Shown here in pieces: positions 1 to 11,791 of a DNA stretch of 64,000 nucleotides. Every line of letters starts with the position of its first letter. The first letter of the stretch is position 1. The DNA is from Jaapia argillacea MUCL 33604 (Eukaryota; Basidiomycota; Agaricomycetes; Jaapiales; Jaapiaceae), in the NCBI GenBank assembly GCA_000697665.1, contig KL197714.1:104201-168200 (forward strand), read 5' to 3'. The notes beneath the pieces are model-generated. The model saw only the letters and a list, made by a program, of their open reading frames with translations, had not been told where the DNA came from and did not search any database. The translations under genes were made by a program, and so were the position numbers.

Positions 1-50
1 TGGTACGCTTTGCACCTGCACTTTTGGTGGTTACTCCTCACGTTCCACAG

Positions 51-394
51 AACCTGGTTATTACGCTGATGGGAAGTTTGGTATTCGGATTGAGAACATC
101 GTGATCGTTCAGGAAGCGAAGACCCCGAATAACTTTGGGGACAAGGGCTTCTTGAGCTTTGAGCATGTCACAGTGGTCTGTCCTTCCTTGTCGTCAAGTG
201 ATTCTCTTGCCTGACTTGTCTTCTTACCGTAGTGCCCGATCCACAAGAAACTCATCGACACGGAATTACTTACAGCACAAGAGAAGACTTGGCTCAATAA
301 CTACCACGCCGAAACTTGGGAAAAGGTCTCCCCTCTACTCCAGAATGACACTCGTGCTTTGGAGTGGTTGAAGCGAGAGTGTGCTCCCTTGTAG
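51..394 (+). CDS. Xaa-Pro aminopeptidase (aminopeptidase P), 3' end only
   Basis: Two terminal exons, 51..175 and 233..394, joined by a 57-nt intron (GT at 176, branch-like CTGAC, AG at 232). The translation starts in the codon of the metal-ligand Glu of an EPGYY motif, runs through FGIRIEN (second ligand Glu) and FEHVTVCPI, and ends LKRECAPL-stop. This order is the C-terminal metal site of cytosolic M24B aminopeptidase P, which removes an N-terminal residue before proline using two metal ions. Bases 1-50 read as the end of the preceding intron, so the gene begins outside the window. About 95 of roughly 600 residues are visible. They contain no stop or frameshift. Confidence 0.9.
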
Positions 395-929
395 TAGTTT
401 GTTTCTAGGGATGCGAGAACAATGTCGGTTTCCATTCTCGACTTTGTTTTCGCATGGACTGGATTGTTTTGTCGTACCGCGGACTGCGAGACGTATTAGT
501 TGATCGTGAATCTGTGTTGCTACCATGAAGTTATGTATACCTTCGCATGAAAGCAATACAGATTCTGGACATGAGAGTCGCGGAGGGTCAGGTGTGTCGC
601 TTCCCAGAACGTTAAGCGCTCGGCGATTGCAGATAAACAGATTATCTTCCGGAGACACCTATCACCGCCGCTGAGTATCCAACTCTACCTGATGCTTCTG
701 ACATTCGCCGCTGACCTAGACCTTGTTTGATTCCTTCTGTTCCATTTCATGGTCCACAGTCAACAACACTATGTCAATATGATACAGAGTCACGACATGA
801 GTATGGGCGCTTAAGAAGAGTTTAATCGCTCGGCCTTTGCCCGAGTATAAATGGTACGTTTTCAGACACGTCGTGGGACACAATCGGCCCTCTTTCTTAA
901 CCTGTGTTTTCTCATCGGTTTACAGCAGA
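395..929. other. intergenic, no gene seen
   Basis: Between the aminopeptidase P stop and the helicase start. Only short, unsupported open frames occur. It should hold the 3' UTR of the first gene and the promoter of the second. I see no convincing TATA box, repeat or RNA gene. Confidence 0.5.
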
Positions 930-3900
930 ATGGTGGTCTGTGCTTGTGGAGTTTCGCTCAAGATTCATGATATGGAGGCACATTTGAAGGGTAGGAGGCA
1001 CAAGGAACTTTTGGCTCGAGAGAATGCCACCTCTACGGGGAGGAAACTCAGTAATGGCCCTGTATCGGGGCCACCCAGCAAGGTTCCTGCGCCGAGCACA
1101 TCGAGAAAGGACCCTGCGCCCACACCCTCCCACAATGGATCTTCGCCATCACCCTCTTGGGCTAGACCACAGCGCAATCGTGCTCAGCCACGCGCCCCAG
1201 CATCTTCATATCGCTGCGAAATATGCCAGATCCGACTTGACAACCTGGAAGGGTATCTTCGTCATGTTGAAAGCCTACAGCACCGACAGACGGTCACGCG
1301 GGCCTCGGCCCCCGTTGGGGACAAGGATGCCCCACCTCGTGGAGTCTTTTGCATTTTCTGCGAGACAAACGTACCAACTCATACTTTTGCTTCCCATCGT
1401 CAATCGCCTGCCCATGTAGAAAAGGAGAGGGTTGCTGCTATGCGTGCGGAGGTTGAGGAAGCAGCATCTGATAAGAAAGGGATCTCAATATCACCGCCAG
1501 ACGGGAGTGTAGACTTTGGCGTCTTGGAGATTGACGAAACTCTTGGGTCGTCCGTCACGCAATCAGTCGTTATGATTATATCGAATACTCAATCCACAGG
1601 ACGAGTTGCTTTGACGGAGATCCGCCTCGCTTCTTCAGCTCGCAAGAATTCCCGTGGTGTCAGGTGTGCTCCCTCGTTTTTGCGCAATGCTTCTCAGTCG
1701 TAATTGGCGTGAATGTTGTCAGCTTTTCAGCAACATTGGTGGGCAAGTCCCAGTCAATCGAGCAGAGTTCGACTCGGTCGGCGCTGGTATTGTTTCACCC
1801 ATCGTATGAGGGCAGGTACGAGGACACGGTCGAATTCTTGTTCCACGATACCCGAGGAGACGAGAGATTCGTTATAACACGACGTGTCACAGCGATAGTT
1901 GGCTCCGAGGAGGACTATGATCTGCTGAAACCCTCGGCTCCCTATGCCAAACCAATAGTCAGGCCTCTGGAACCCGAGGAACTGGTGATACCTGGCCTGA
2001 GGCCGCCCACCTGGTCAGATGTCAGGTTCCGCAATCCGCTTCCGGAGTACCCACCTCCCAAGGACCTGATTGACGCCGCGTATGGGCGCAACGGTTGGAA
2101 GGAGGTGAAGTCGAGATTCTTACCCAGAATCTTCGATGTGATCTCCCACGCGAAGTGGTTTCAAGTACTTCTTCATATCGAGGAAGAAAAGCAAAGGTAA
2201 TGGTTTCTTGGGTATCGCATCAATGCTGATGGAATACTTGGTAGACGGAACTTGGATCGGTATTCTCAGAGTGGTGTGGAGCTGCGACCAGATTACCCCC
2301 GGTATAGGTATGGCGGAGAACACTTGCCCTCCCCCATGCTATCCGCTCATTGCTATCGCATTCTAGCTTGAAGGTGAAAGGCCTACTAGAGAAGAGGCCT
2401 TCCATCATCGTAGGCGACACGATTCTAGCAAAACGCACAGACACCGATGGACCCTGGTTCGAGGGCTGCGTTCACGCAGTCCGTGGCGACACCATTAGTC
2501 TACGATTCGGGGATGAGTTCAATACTTACCGAGGGAAAATCTTTGACGTCAGGTTCAAATTAAATCGTATGCCACTGCGTCGCATGCACCAAGCTCTATT
2601 GGCATGGGGAGCCGCACCACGTCTCACTTTCCCTGGCCCTGAACATGCTTCATACGGTCTTGTGGATCCGATGTTGGTGGATGCCATTCAGGCTCAGCTC
2701 GTTAACCGTACGATCGCACAAGACAAGGAACAACTGTGCGCTATCGCGGCGATTGTCAATCAGCCTCGCGGTAGTGCGCCTTTCATTATTTTTGGCCCGT
2801 AAGTTCCCACAATTCAATACACCCCCATTACTGAACCTGGCTCCAAGGCCAGGAACAGGAAAAACCGTAACTTTGGTCGAAGCTATCCGACAGTTGTTAG
2901 CAGACCCTGATGCAAGAATCCTTGCATGTGCCCCAAGCAATCTTGCTGCAGACACAATCGCTCTACGATTGAAAGACATTGGCCCAAGCCAATTATTCCG
3001 CATGAACGCGCTCTCTCGGGCACTTAATGACCTTATGAACATTTCCCCGACATTGAAACCATTTTGTCAGATCAATGGGAACAGTGTCTTCGCCATCCCC
3101 CCTATCGAAGATCTCCTACGCTTCCGCGTCATTGTCTCCACCTGTGTATCTGGAGGTATCCCGCACGGCGTTGGTCTCAAACGTGGCCATTTCACGCATA
3201 TCTTCGTCGACGAAGCTGGTCAGGCTTCTGAGCCCGAGGTGATGATACCCATCAAGTCGATGGCTGGCGATCACACCAATGTGGTACTTGCAGGTGATAT
3301 CAAACAACTTGGTCCTATTATTCACTCCACCATTTCGCCGGAGTTTGGATTGTCACGAAGCTACTTGGAGCGCCTAATGGCACGCAACATATATAACCTC
3401 CACGAGCGCATGGGTATCACGTACGTCACCCAGAATTTTCTACAGCCCCTCCACTATTTGCTCACGAGTATGAATTGTCAGAGTTGTGAAGCTGCTCAGC
3501 CAGCATCGCTCCCATCCATCGATCATAGAATTCTCAAATGAGACGTTTTACGATAACGAACTGCGACCGTGTGGCGATCACGTCATCACCCATAGTCTGC
3601 TGAGCTCCGGAGTGCTCGTCAAGAAGGGCTTCCCCGTTGTATTCCACGGTATCACCGGAAGAGATCTTCGAGAGGAGACATCCCCGTCGTTCTTCAACAT
3701 TGAAGAAGCCACCGTGGTCAAGAGATACTGCGAGGATTTACTGGATGAACACAAAAGCCTCAGTATGTATATCTGATTTTAACCTCCATATGAAAATCCT
3801 CCTAAACAGGCGTCTTACAGAACCAGAGCACATTGGCATTATCTCTCCTTACCACGCACAATGCGTGAAAATCACGAACATTCTGCAGAAAAAGTACAAG

Positions 3901-4503
3901 GACATTAAAGTGGGGAGCGTTGAAGAGTTTCAAGGACAGGTGATATAAGACTTGTCAACTTTCGGCGGTTATGGAGTAGCTAACCTTTTGTTCAGGAGCG
4001 ACGGGTGATCATCTTGTCCACGGTCCGAAGTAACCTGAATTTCGTCAAGCAAGATATTAGACAGACATTGGGGTTTGTTGCGAATAAACGTCGCTTGAAT
4101 GGTGACTAATCGTTTTCTTGTGCCTCCTTTGCATGACTTATTCCTTCTTCTAGTTGCCATCACCAGAGCCCAGGCGCTCCTCATCATAGTCGGCGATCCA
4201 GTCGTGCTATCGTTAGACCCTACGTGGCGAGCATTTTTGAACTTGATTCACAAGAACGGTGGCTGCAGGGGAAAGGAAATTGACTGGGACGGTAACGAGG
4301 CCGTCGACTACGACGGCGGAGTTGCAGCGTACGCTCAGCAGCGGCGCACCACCGCCATGAAAGATATGGAGGAGATGATTGTCCGGCTGAGAGCACACGT
4401 GGCAGCCCGCACTAACGATTCAGTCCCCTTCCAAGAACCTGATTCAGATGTCGAGTCCGATGGCGACGCATACGAGGATACGCCATGGAGGGAATATGAT
4501 TGA
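930..4503 (+). CDS. SF1 RNA helicase of the Mov10/SDE3/Armitage family
   Basis: Nine exons: 930..1663, 1723..2196, 2245..2307, 2367..2798, 2848..3420, 3482..3762, 3821..3939, 3996..4101, 4154..4503. They close to 1043 residues with introns of 48-61 nt. The N-terminus has three C2H2-like fingers (near residues 4-20, about 98-120 and about 145-165), then a beta-sandwich-like region and the helicase core. Visible motifs: GPPGTGKT (567-574, Walker A), DEAGQ (689-693, Walker B), [17 protein letters not shown] (765-773), EEFQGQE (887-893) and VAITRA (928-933). DEAGQ and the Upf1-like order are typical of Mov10/SDE3 proteins, which act in RNA silencing and transposon control. The tail is acidic. The first in-frame ATG after an upstream stop was chosen. 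A role in small-RNA silencing is inferred from the family. Confidence 0.93.
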
Positions 4504-4767
4504 TGATGTCTCGCAATATATCGAAGCAAAGCTACCATACCGGTACCCAGTAACGATACAGTTGGTGTATTTATCTATCTACATGAAATCAGTTCGTACA
4601 TTCCCTGGAAATTAGGAAAAACAGGAAAGAATAAGTGATTGCTTGGTATACACTGCAGTGCGACACGAAGATGTCCATCCGAATGAGCCAAAGGAAAATA
4701 CAAGATAGAAGGCAAAGATGAAATATACGGCATTGAAGGCGCCGGGAAGGCTTCAAGTCATTCTCAA

Positions 4768-5969
4768 TCATTTCAGCAGTCGTTTCCGCTCAACGATGAG
4801 ACCCGACACAAGCACATGAAGGAGATGATCGAGAACAAGTTCAGAGAGGGGGGTGAACATTGCGAGCATAGGGGGAACCTTGGATTTGACGCCGTTGTCA
4901 TCCTTCATTCGGGATGGGTAAAAGGTGGCGACGTGGAAAAAATCAATGCCGTGTCCGCGATCTTGACGTTCCTTCAGAAGACACTGAGAGGAAAAGATGG
5001 GTATGATTCAGTACCAATAATGGAGCGCAAGCGGGAACAATATTACTGACCATCATCTTTGAGGGTTCACTCGTATTCCACAAAATCGGTGACATTTTGG
5101 GGAACTCCCATAACATCGATGACTTCCAGCCATAGGCCTTCTAGAGGAAAGCACACTGATGAATCTAATGAAGCCCTTCTCAGAAAGACATGTCGCCACA
5201 TACCGTGGGATGACCACCATTGCCTGGCTTCAACACATCCGATATCCATGCTGTAGTGGCACCAATTCGAACAGTACCAAACTTTTTACCAAAATCTGGA
5301 TTTCCAATTCTGTGATAAAACAGATATGATGTGAGCTGCAGAACTAACAGATGTTATTACTCACTCTATTTCGGCTATATCCTCGTTTGAATATCCACGA
5401 TAGATTGTGGTGATATACGACCTCTCCGGAACGAAGCAATTCATTCCGACTGTGATCCGATACAACTGAGGGGGAGTTCCACCTTGTAGTGAAGAATTCT
5501 CGGGGTTGGTATCAACGACGATCATGGTGTTAGGACCTCGAGGAACGAAGGAATATCGAGGAACAGTCCATTCAGACGAGGAGTGACTTCCTCCACTTCG
5601 AGAAGTTTGTGACCGGTGATCGGCGATGGGGGGACTTGGCGTACGTCCCATTCTTAAGCTGGATGGAGGCTCCCGGTTTTCCCCTCTGCTTCGATCGCTG
5701 CTAGAGCTGGTACCCGTTGAGGGTTGCCGACTAGAGGAAGGTCTCGGACTAGTTAGGGGAGGTGAGGGAGGATGGTCGGCACGCTGCCAGTCCCGGCTAT
5801 CCTCCAGAGGGAGGACTGTTGTCCTCGAGCTGATGTGGTAGAGCTCATGCAAAGCATTGAAGTTTCTAACTAAAACGTCAGTACTTCTTTCCCGTCGAGA
5901 TTCAGTATACGCACGGACGCAGATCGGGACTACCGCGAAGATTATCAAAGTGTGGTATGTTTGCGGCAT
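4768..5969 (-). CDS. uncharacterised protein, accessory family 1, copy A
   Basis: Four exons, complement(join(4768..4983, 5051..5140, 5204..5309, 5365..5969)), give 338 residues with no internal stop. I do not recognise the family. It has a Ser/Pro/Arg-rich low-complexity N-terminal half and a folded-looking C-terminal half. Exon borders and several short motifs are shared with copy C at 9.1-10.1 kb: EIGNPDFG / EIGNPEYG, WISDVL, AYGWK / AFGWK, and a hydrophobic end in VSGLIVERK / VSALIIERR. That shared gene structure is the best evidence that it is real. The chosen start (codon MPQTY) gives a hydrophobic stretch at about residues 5-20, which may be a membrane anchor or may mean the true start lies elsewhere. 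It converges on the helicase gene, with 264 nt between the stops. Confidence 0.72.
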
Positions 5970-6744
5970 CGTATGGATATATTGGCACTGGGCGGGCCAT
6001 GGTGAAAGAGGCTCGTGTGCAAAGACAACGGGCCAACACAAGGCCAAGTCATTGACTGACTAGATGACTGACGAAATAGCGAGGTTGGGAACCAGCATTC
6101 CGAGAAACCTTGGCTGAACAGCCACCAACTTTCACAGCACGAACGTGCGTGCTGTGATAGGTCTCGTAATTGGGCGCTTATGTTCCAGTCCTTTCCAGTC
6201 GCCGGTTCATGTGAGCTTCGAGCTGTATTTTGGTGTCGGCACTGCAGATTGCAGGACCCCATGGGTACATATCAAAGGCATAGGAGTCGAAGAAGACAAC
6301 CTCCCGACTTCGGCTTGACCATACTTCCATAATTAAGTACCGACCTGTGCAATGCCGGTTCGCCTGCTTCTTTGATCCCAAATCTGGTTCAAACTGCAAT
6401 GGTGTTTACCCAGTGACCACAATATTTACTGGGCTACAATGGGACCAAGAGACCAGAAAGATTGCACATTATTGGTTTCGGAGGGTGTACCAAGTCGGCT
6501 TGGTAGGTATGGATACCTACTAGCAACTGACACGTCATAGATTTCTGCACGTCAAGGTTCCAATCAGACAATCGCGTTGGAACGAACCCCGAGCCACGAC
6601 TCCCACAATGCGGCCACGGTGACCCGCTCTTTCATAACTAGGTTCAACGTGGTGGAATTTGAAGTACGGGGTCGGTGGAATAGATGGAAACGAGTATGTG
6701 GTGGCCTTGAGGTAGGTGAGGTATTTGAGCTGGGCGTAGCGCCT
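5970..6744. other. intergenic, no gene seen
   Basis: Upstream of family-1 copy A and downstream of dead copy B. Only short scattered frames without splice support. It presumably holds the promoter of copy A (minus strand). Confidence 0.4.
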
Positions 6745-7685
6745 CTCGGGCCAGAGAGATCAGACTATCGCCAAGAAGGTTATCGCCAATCCCTTCCGTA
6801 AATGAAATGGATGCGTGGAGCTTCTTGGCGAATTGGTTGCCTTCGGACTCGAACTTTAGTGGTAACAAGCCTGCAACTAGGTGGTGGTGACCAAATAGCA
6901 CTGAAGAGAATGGGGGAGGGGATCAGAGCCGACCGTGGAGCGGTAAATGCAGAGAGATTAGAATTCGGAAGACCTGATTAGGCTCGTTGGAGGAATTCCA
7001 CAAGAGAACCACGTTTTACAGCTTCCACTCTATGGTTTGATTCCAGTCAAAAGCAAGCTAAGATAAGAAGAACCTTTAAGACGCATCTCACTGCCTAGTC
7101 AGACAGTGAGCGTAAGATACCCTTTCCCCCAGGGGCGAGGATGTCCGAGATCGTGTACGCATCGTTGTTACCCAACGACACTATACCAATCTTGTCCTCG
7201 TATTCTGGGTTTCCAAGCCCGATTGTGCAGGTAGATGAAGTTTACGAAGACAGCGAGAGGCAGAGAATCCTTACTCAACCTGGGTAAATTTCCTCCCGCT
7301 TCGTCGGATGGTAGTGGTGTGAGACCTATCCGGAGCGAAGAAAATTGACAGATATAGTGGACCGCGCATGGTCAGCTCGTTCATCTGGCGGTAATTCTGC
7401 ATGCTCGAACGCAAGACGATCACGACATATATAGGAACCTTGGTGATGGAACTCGAATTTGGAAGGTCCAGTTGATGAGAAATGCAGCGAGGAGAAGCGA
7501 GTTATTTTCTCAAGTTTGATGGTTGTTGTGTGGTCTGCAATCCGTGTGATATGACCACAGGTTATTCAGATCATCTACTCAATCTGGATGCATATGCGCT
7601 CACCTTTGACTTCTAGTGGATGCGCCGGGCGGTGATAATTGGTGGTCGGTCTGAGACGAATGAGCTAATAAAGGTGCTTTGAGAT
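6745..7685 (-). pseudogene. dead family-1 copy B
   Basis: Collinear at the DNA level with intact copy C (9092..10070), including the exon reading IGNPEYEDKIG then ISDIL, and the FEFHHQG segment. The start codon position reads ATC instead of ATG. The exon matching the tryptophan-rich segment of C carries a TAA, the terminal exon a TAG, and the second exon a TAG after NFLRSG. No chain of exons can be closed. Copy B is part of a 1.8-kb duplicated segment that also carries a dead stub of the neighbouring gene. Confidence 0.75.
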
Positions 7686-8299
7686 GGTGGGGGGTGTAGG
7701 CGAGCGTTTCAGCGTTGGTAAGCTCAGGTTGCCGCTGTGATCCACAAAGCGCGGCCCTCCTAGGTGCGGACACAAGGAATGCCAGTTGCAACAAGATTTG
7801 TGAACGTGCGTTGCCGTTTTGAATATTATCATTAGAAACCCCGTGAGCGGTGAGATGACAAGAGGTATGGATACCTTCAGAATACGGATCCAGAATATGA
7901 AGTCCACCCATTCTGTACAATTGTCGAAAGGAAAGGGTTCAGCTTGAGTCTGTCAGTGGACAAGAAAGGTTTTGCTTCCGTCCCGACTCTCGATCGCGCT
8001 CAGGTCCATGTGATGGTCTTCAATGGACCTCAGTTCATTGCAATGGTCCACTACATAGGAACATGGCGAGACCCATTTCGGACCAGGAGAACTACGCAAG
8101 TTGGAGGGTCACCGCGATGTCGTTACGAGTGGCAAGCAGACATCTCATCAAAGGCCGGAATCCGGAATCCAGTTGTTTCCAACATATTATCTATTCGTTG
8201 GTCCGTTTCTTGCCTCAGAACCTAATAAAAAGCTGAGAGCAGTCCTTGTTGCCACATCTCCGTTAACGTTTGACCTCCAACCGCCTCCCAAGACTTAAC

Positions 8300-8590
8300 A
8301 GTACAAGTGCTCAACGACTAGTCCCTGCTCGGATGGATGCTTTATCTCCCTGTCGGATGACTTATAATGAAGTGTAACAGGAAACTACTGGTCTTTCTCA
8401 ACCAGCCCGTTCTCAAGAAATGCTACAGAAGCCACAAACGTGAATGTTCCGAACTTGCGGGGAAACCCAAGCTGGGCCTTCGGACACCCCTCTCAAAATC
8501 TTTGAAGACAGATCGTCTATATTGACACCAGAAAACGACGAGACTGTCATCAAGTTGACGCACACTTCGATCGCTGATCTAGTAGAATAG
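8300..8590 (+). pseudogene. 5' stub of accessory family-2 gene
   Basis: Matches the first exon, first intron and start of exon 2 of the intact gene at 10693..11444. The start codon site is changed (GTG instead of ATG in the matching block), the frame breaks in exon 2, and the remainder of the gene is missing. It is the broken end of duplication copy 1. Confidence 0.6.
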
Positions 8591-9091
8591 ACGGTGGCCT
8601 GCCACGGTGCCGCTCGAATGATTTTTGCCCACGACGGTTAACGAGCTACAGTGAGGCAACAAACCAAAAGGGTCGCATATTATTGGACGTGTAGTGGAAC
8701 AGCCCCGAGGACGGCGAGGACGGGCATGAAGCTCCTTCCCTCACTTCACCCTGCATTTCCGTTCACACTTACCCCTAAAAAAGCCCTGAACCAATGATGA
8801 CTCCCTCCGCCATGGACACCCGGCCCTTCGTGCATCTCGCTTCAAAGTCAACGTCGGGTAAATTTAAAGTCCTGCAGTAGATGGGGTAACGAGAAAGGAG
8901 TATGTGGGGGTTTTCTGGTTGGTGGGGGAAATCGAGATTGATATAGGTCCTTTTCGCCGACAGAGATCAACAGGTGGCATGAGATGAAATCTCGTCGGAT
9001 GATGCGAGTGCCACAACTTACCCAACGGGATAGCAGGAGATCGTTAGGCTAGGCATACATGGGAAGACGGCCTATTACATCGCAACGTCAT
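8591..9091. other. spacer between duplicate segments, no gene seen
   Basis: About 500 nt joining the truncated end of copy 1 to the 3' end of family-1 copy C. No coding, tandem or palindromic structure stands out. The recombination join that made the duplication should lie here or at its edges. Confidence 0.4.
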
Positions 9092-10070
9092 TCACCCCAA
9101 GACTCGCCTTCTCTCAATGATGAGAGCAGAGACAAGGACGGGAAGGCGAAGGGTATTGTCAATGTTTTTTCCAAACGAAATGGACGCGGGAACCTTCTTG
9201 GTGATTCGGTTGCCTTCGAATTGGACGCTTGGAAATGACAAGGAAGCGAGCAGGTGTTGTGCTTTTCCATCCACGACCAGATAGCACTGAAGAAATTGGA
9301 GGGGAGTATAAGAGCTGGCCGTGAAGCGGTAAATGTACAGATTATAGTACAAACCTGCTTGATCTCCAGGGTGCAATTCCACAAAAGAACCACATTGTTG
9401 AAATTCCACTGTACCGTATGTTTCCAGCCAAAAGCAACCTGAAAAAAGTAGTAACTAACGAGACACTCCTCGCTGCCGAGTCAAATAGTGCCCTTACCGT
9501 AAAAAACCCGTTTTTCCCAGTGGTGAGGACGTCAGAAATCCAGTATGTGTCATTATTATCCAACCAGTATGCGGCGTTATCCAACCAAACTGTGCCAATC
9601 TTGTCCCCGTACTCTGGGTTACCAATCCTAAATACATAGGTAGATTAGGGTTACCGAGAGAAAACGAGATGCAAAGCATTCTTACTCCACCTGTGCAACT
9701 TTCCTTTCGCTTTGTCGGATGGTAATAGTGTGAGATCTGTCCGGAGCAAAACAGTTCAAACTGACAGATATGGTGGACCATGCAACGCGAATTCGTTTAT
9801 CTGGTGGTAATTCTGTATGCTCGGGTGCGATGACGATCATGAAGTGGGGACCTTGGTGATGGAACTCGACTTTCGAGGGGAGAACCGGAAGTGGCTCGAG
9901 TTTCGGGATTGTTATTTGTGATTCTGCTTTGAATGATCTGTTTTGTCTGACCCCTGGTTATTCTGAGCCGTCAATTAAGTGGGATACTTTCGCACTCACT
10001 TTTCGCTGCTACTGGTGGATCCACCTGGCGTTGATAGCAGGTTATTATCCTGATATGAGGAAGTTGGCAT
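9092..10070 (-). CDS. uncharacterised protein, accessory family 1, copy C
   Basis: Five exons, complement(join(9092..9286, 9355..9438, 9498..9627, 9686..9946, 10000..10070)), close to 246 residues with consensus introns of 53-68 nt. The start is the first ATG of the exon (MPTSSYQDN). Family function is unknown. The middle contains FEFHHQGPHFMIVIAPEH, then EIGNPEYGDKIG, WISDVL, AFGWKHTVQWNF and a C-terminal hydrophobic stretch 'LRLPVLVSALIIERRRVLG'. No signal peptide and no known catalytic motif are visible. Three copies in 6 kb (A intact, B dead, C intact) suggest a fast-evolving, recently expanded family. Confidence 0.75.
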
Positions 10071-10935
10071 GGTAGTTGAAGGGGTGTGGGTGAGCGCTGC
10101 AGCGCTCGTGAATGAAGGGCGATGAATGATTGTGATCCCGTAAAGCGCGGGCCCCCCTAAGAGCAGACATAAGGTACGCCAGTTGTAAGCCTACGTTCGC
10201 GAACGTGCGTTGACCATTTGAGGACTAGAAACCCCCTTGAAGGAGGCCGTGTAAGTGACTGAGATGACTGAGGTGTGAATACCCTCGGGATAAGAATTTT
10301 AGCGTGGTCCGTTCAATTTGTCGCAGAACAAAGGCTTGGACTCGAATCTGTGAACGTACGTACCAGAAAAGCATCTCGATCGTGTTTCAGAGCCGGTACA
10401 TACAGGTCCGTGGGATGGTCTTCTGTGAACCAAGGACCTCGGGACTCCCGATGTCCCAGGCCTCAGGACCCAAACGCAAGTTGGAGGGTCACCATGATGT
10501 CGCTACGACTGGCAAGTAGACGTCTCATCCCAAAGGCTGGAATCCGGAATCCAGCTGTTTCCAATGTGTTATTTGCTTCGTCGGTCCGTTTCTCGCTTCA
10601 AAGCCTTACGAAAAGCTGAGAGCAGCCCTTGTCCTTGTTTCTGTCTCTCCGTCCGAAGCACATAGCTTCCAGCAGCCTCCCAAGACCTAGCAATGGTCAA
10701 CGGTGTCTTGTCCCTTCCCGTATGGATGCTCTATCTTCCCGTTGAATAGCTAACAATGAAGTGCAACAGAAAACTACCGGACGTTCTCAACCAGCCCGTT
10801 CCCAAGAAATGCTACCGAAGCCCCCGACTCAGAAATTCCGAATCGACGGGGAACCCAAGCTAGCCCCTCAGACGCCCCTCTGAAAATCTTCGAAGACAGG
10901 GCATCGATATTGACGCCAGAGAACGACGAGATTAT
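9092..10935. repeat. segmental duplication, copy 2 (working genes)
   Basis: Matches 6745..8590. It contains family-1 copy C, the shared spacer 10071..10692 and the 5' half of the family-2 gene. Both genes are open here, so this copy is nearer the ancestral state. Confidence 0.75.
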
Positions 10936-11444
10936 TGTCAAGTTGGCGCAATTGGAGTTGGAGCCCGATGCCACGAAATATTTCAAGCTCATCATGCACC
11001 ACATCCAACTGCTTGGGATGTATCTAAACAACGTTGACGTAGAAGTGCGTCCGTTACCTCCCATCCCAGTCCCTCACAGACTACTGACTTGGTCCGTCAT
11101 CCCAGACCTTCCGATCATCACCCACAGAACAGGACTCCTCTATAGCTCGAGGCCGCGAAGCTCTCGTCTCATTAGCATCTGCAATTGACAGATGGATGGA
11201 GTTCGGAGCACGAGCTTCTACCCCAGAGACGCTAGAAGATCCTGAACTTCAGGAAGTTGCAAAGTATATCAAGCTCAACACCCGAATTATCGACATGTAT
11301 CGTCAAAACGCCCTTCCTGAAGGTCAAACTTGGGAGAACGTGTGCGATATTATTATCTTGTCGCTTTATTCTGCACATGAACCGTTGGAGAAGGTGGTCA
11401 GTGGGGGGAGCTCCGTTGTGAAGGAGGAGGAGGAAGCAAAATGA
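10693..11444 (+). CDS. uncharacterised protein, accessory family 2
   Basis: Three exons, 10693..10702, 10770..11044 and 11133..11444, give 198 residues. Exon 1 is only 10 nt (ATG plus seven bases). It was accepted because the following intron has GT, a CTAAC branch site and CAG, and because no ATG lies in the open frame of exon 2. The protein is mainly helical-looking: ENDEIIVKLAQLELE, then YFKLIMHHIQLLGMY, a downstream WMEFGAR segment, and a short acidic/lysine tail EEEEAK. I do not recognise the family. It converges on the family-3 gene at 11792. Confidence 0.65.
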
Positions 11445-11791
11445 TGGCTGGAGCGACTCTGGCATGTTTTTTGGATACGGGGGAACGCCGTAGCACGAAA
11501 ACTCGATTGATGAGAGGACCTGATCCTACCGGACTTGCGACTTTTTCACTGCTACCGAGGGATCAGTGAGGGTGACGAGTAACAGCAAGTCGACAGAATC
11601 GCCGTAGGCCCGGGGTTCGCTCACCATAGTTCCAACCCCACCTGAAGGTGAAGAATGGGTAGATAAAAAAGCTTAATAGAAATGCGAGATCCGATAATTC
11701 AACACTGCAGGAAGCGACAAGCGACCACAATAACATCCAACGAACCATAATACAAGTCCAAATCGTCTCTCATCCAACACCATATCAACTA
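11445..11791. other. intergenic, no gene seen
   Basis: Spacer between two converging accessory genes. It should hold both 3' UTRs. Nothing else is visible. Confidence 0.4.

Larger units (their letters stand above)
6745..8590. repeat. segmental duplication, copy 1 (decayed)
   Basis: This stretch matches about 9120..10935 in the same order and orientation: family-1 gene, shared upstream spacer, and 5' part of the next plus-strand gene. Easily seen shared blocks include the spacer around 7737-7900 against 10129-10270 and the segment 8390-8560 against 10760-10935. Both genes are broken in this copy and working in copy 2. Similarity stops inside the second gene near 8562. Confidence 0.75.

Noticed and set aside
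851-930. An earlier start for the helicase in the 837-929 stretch
   Set aside because: The open frame there has no ATG in phase before 930, and splicing from the ATG at 851 leads to the wrong frame.
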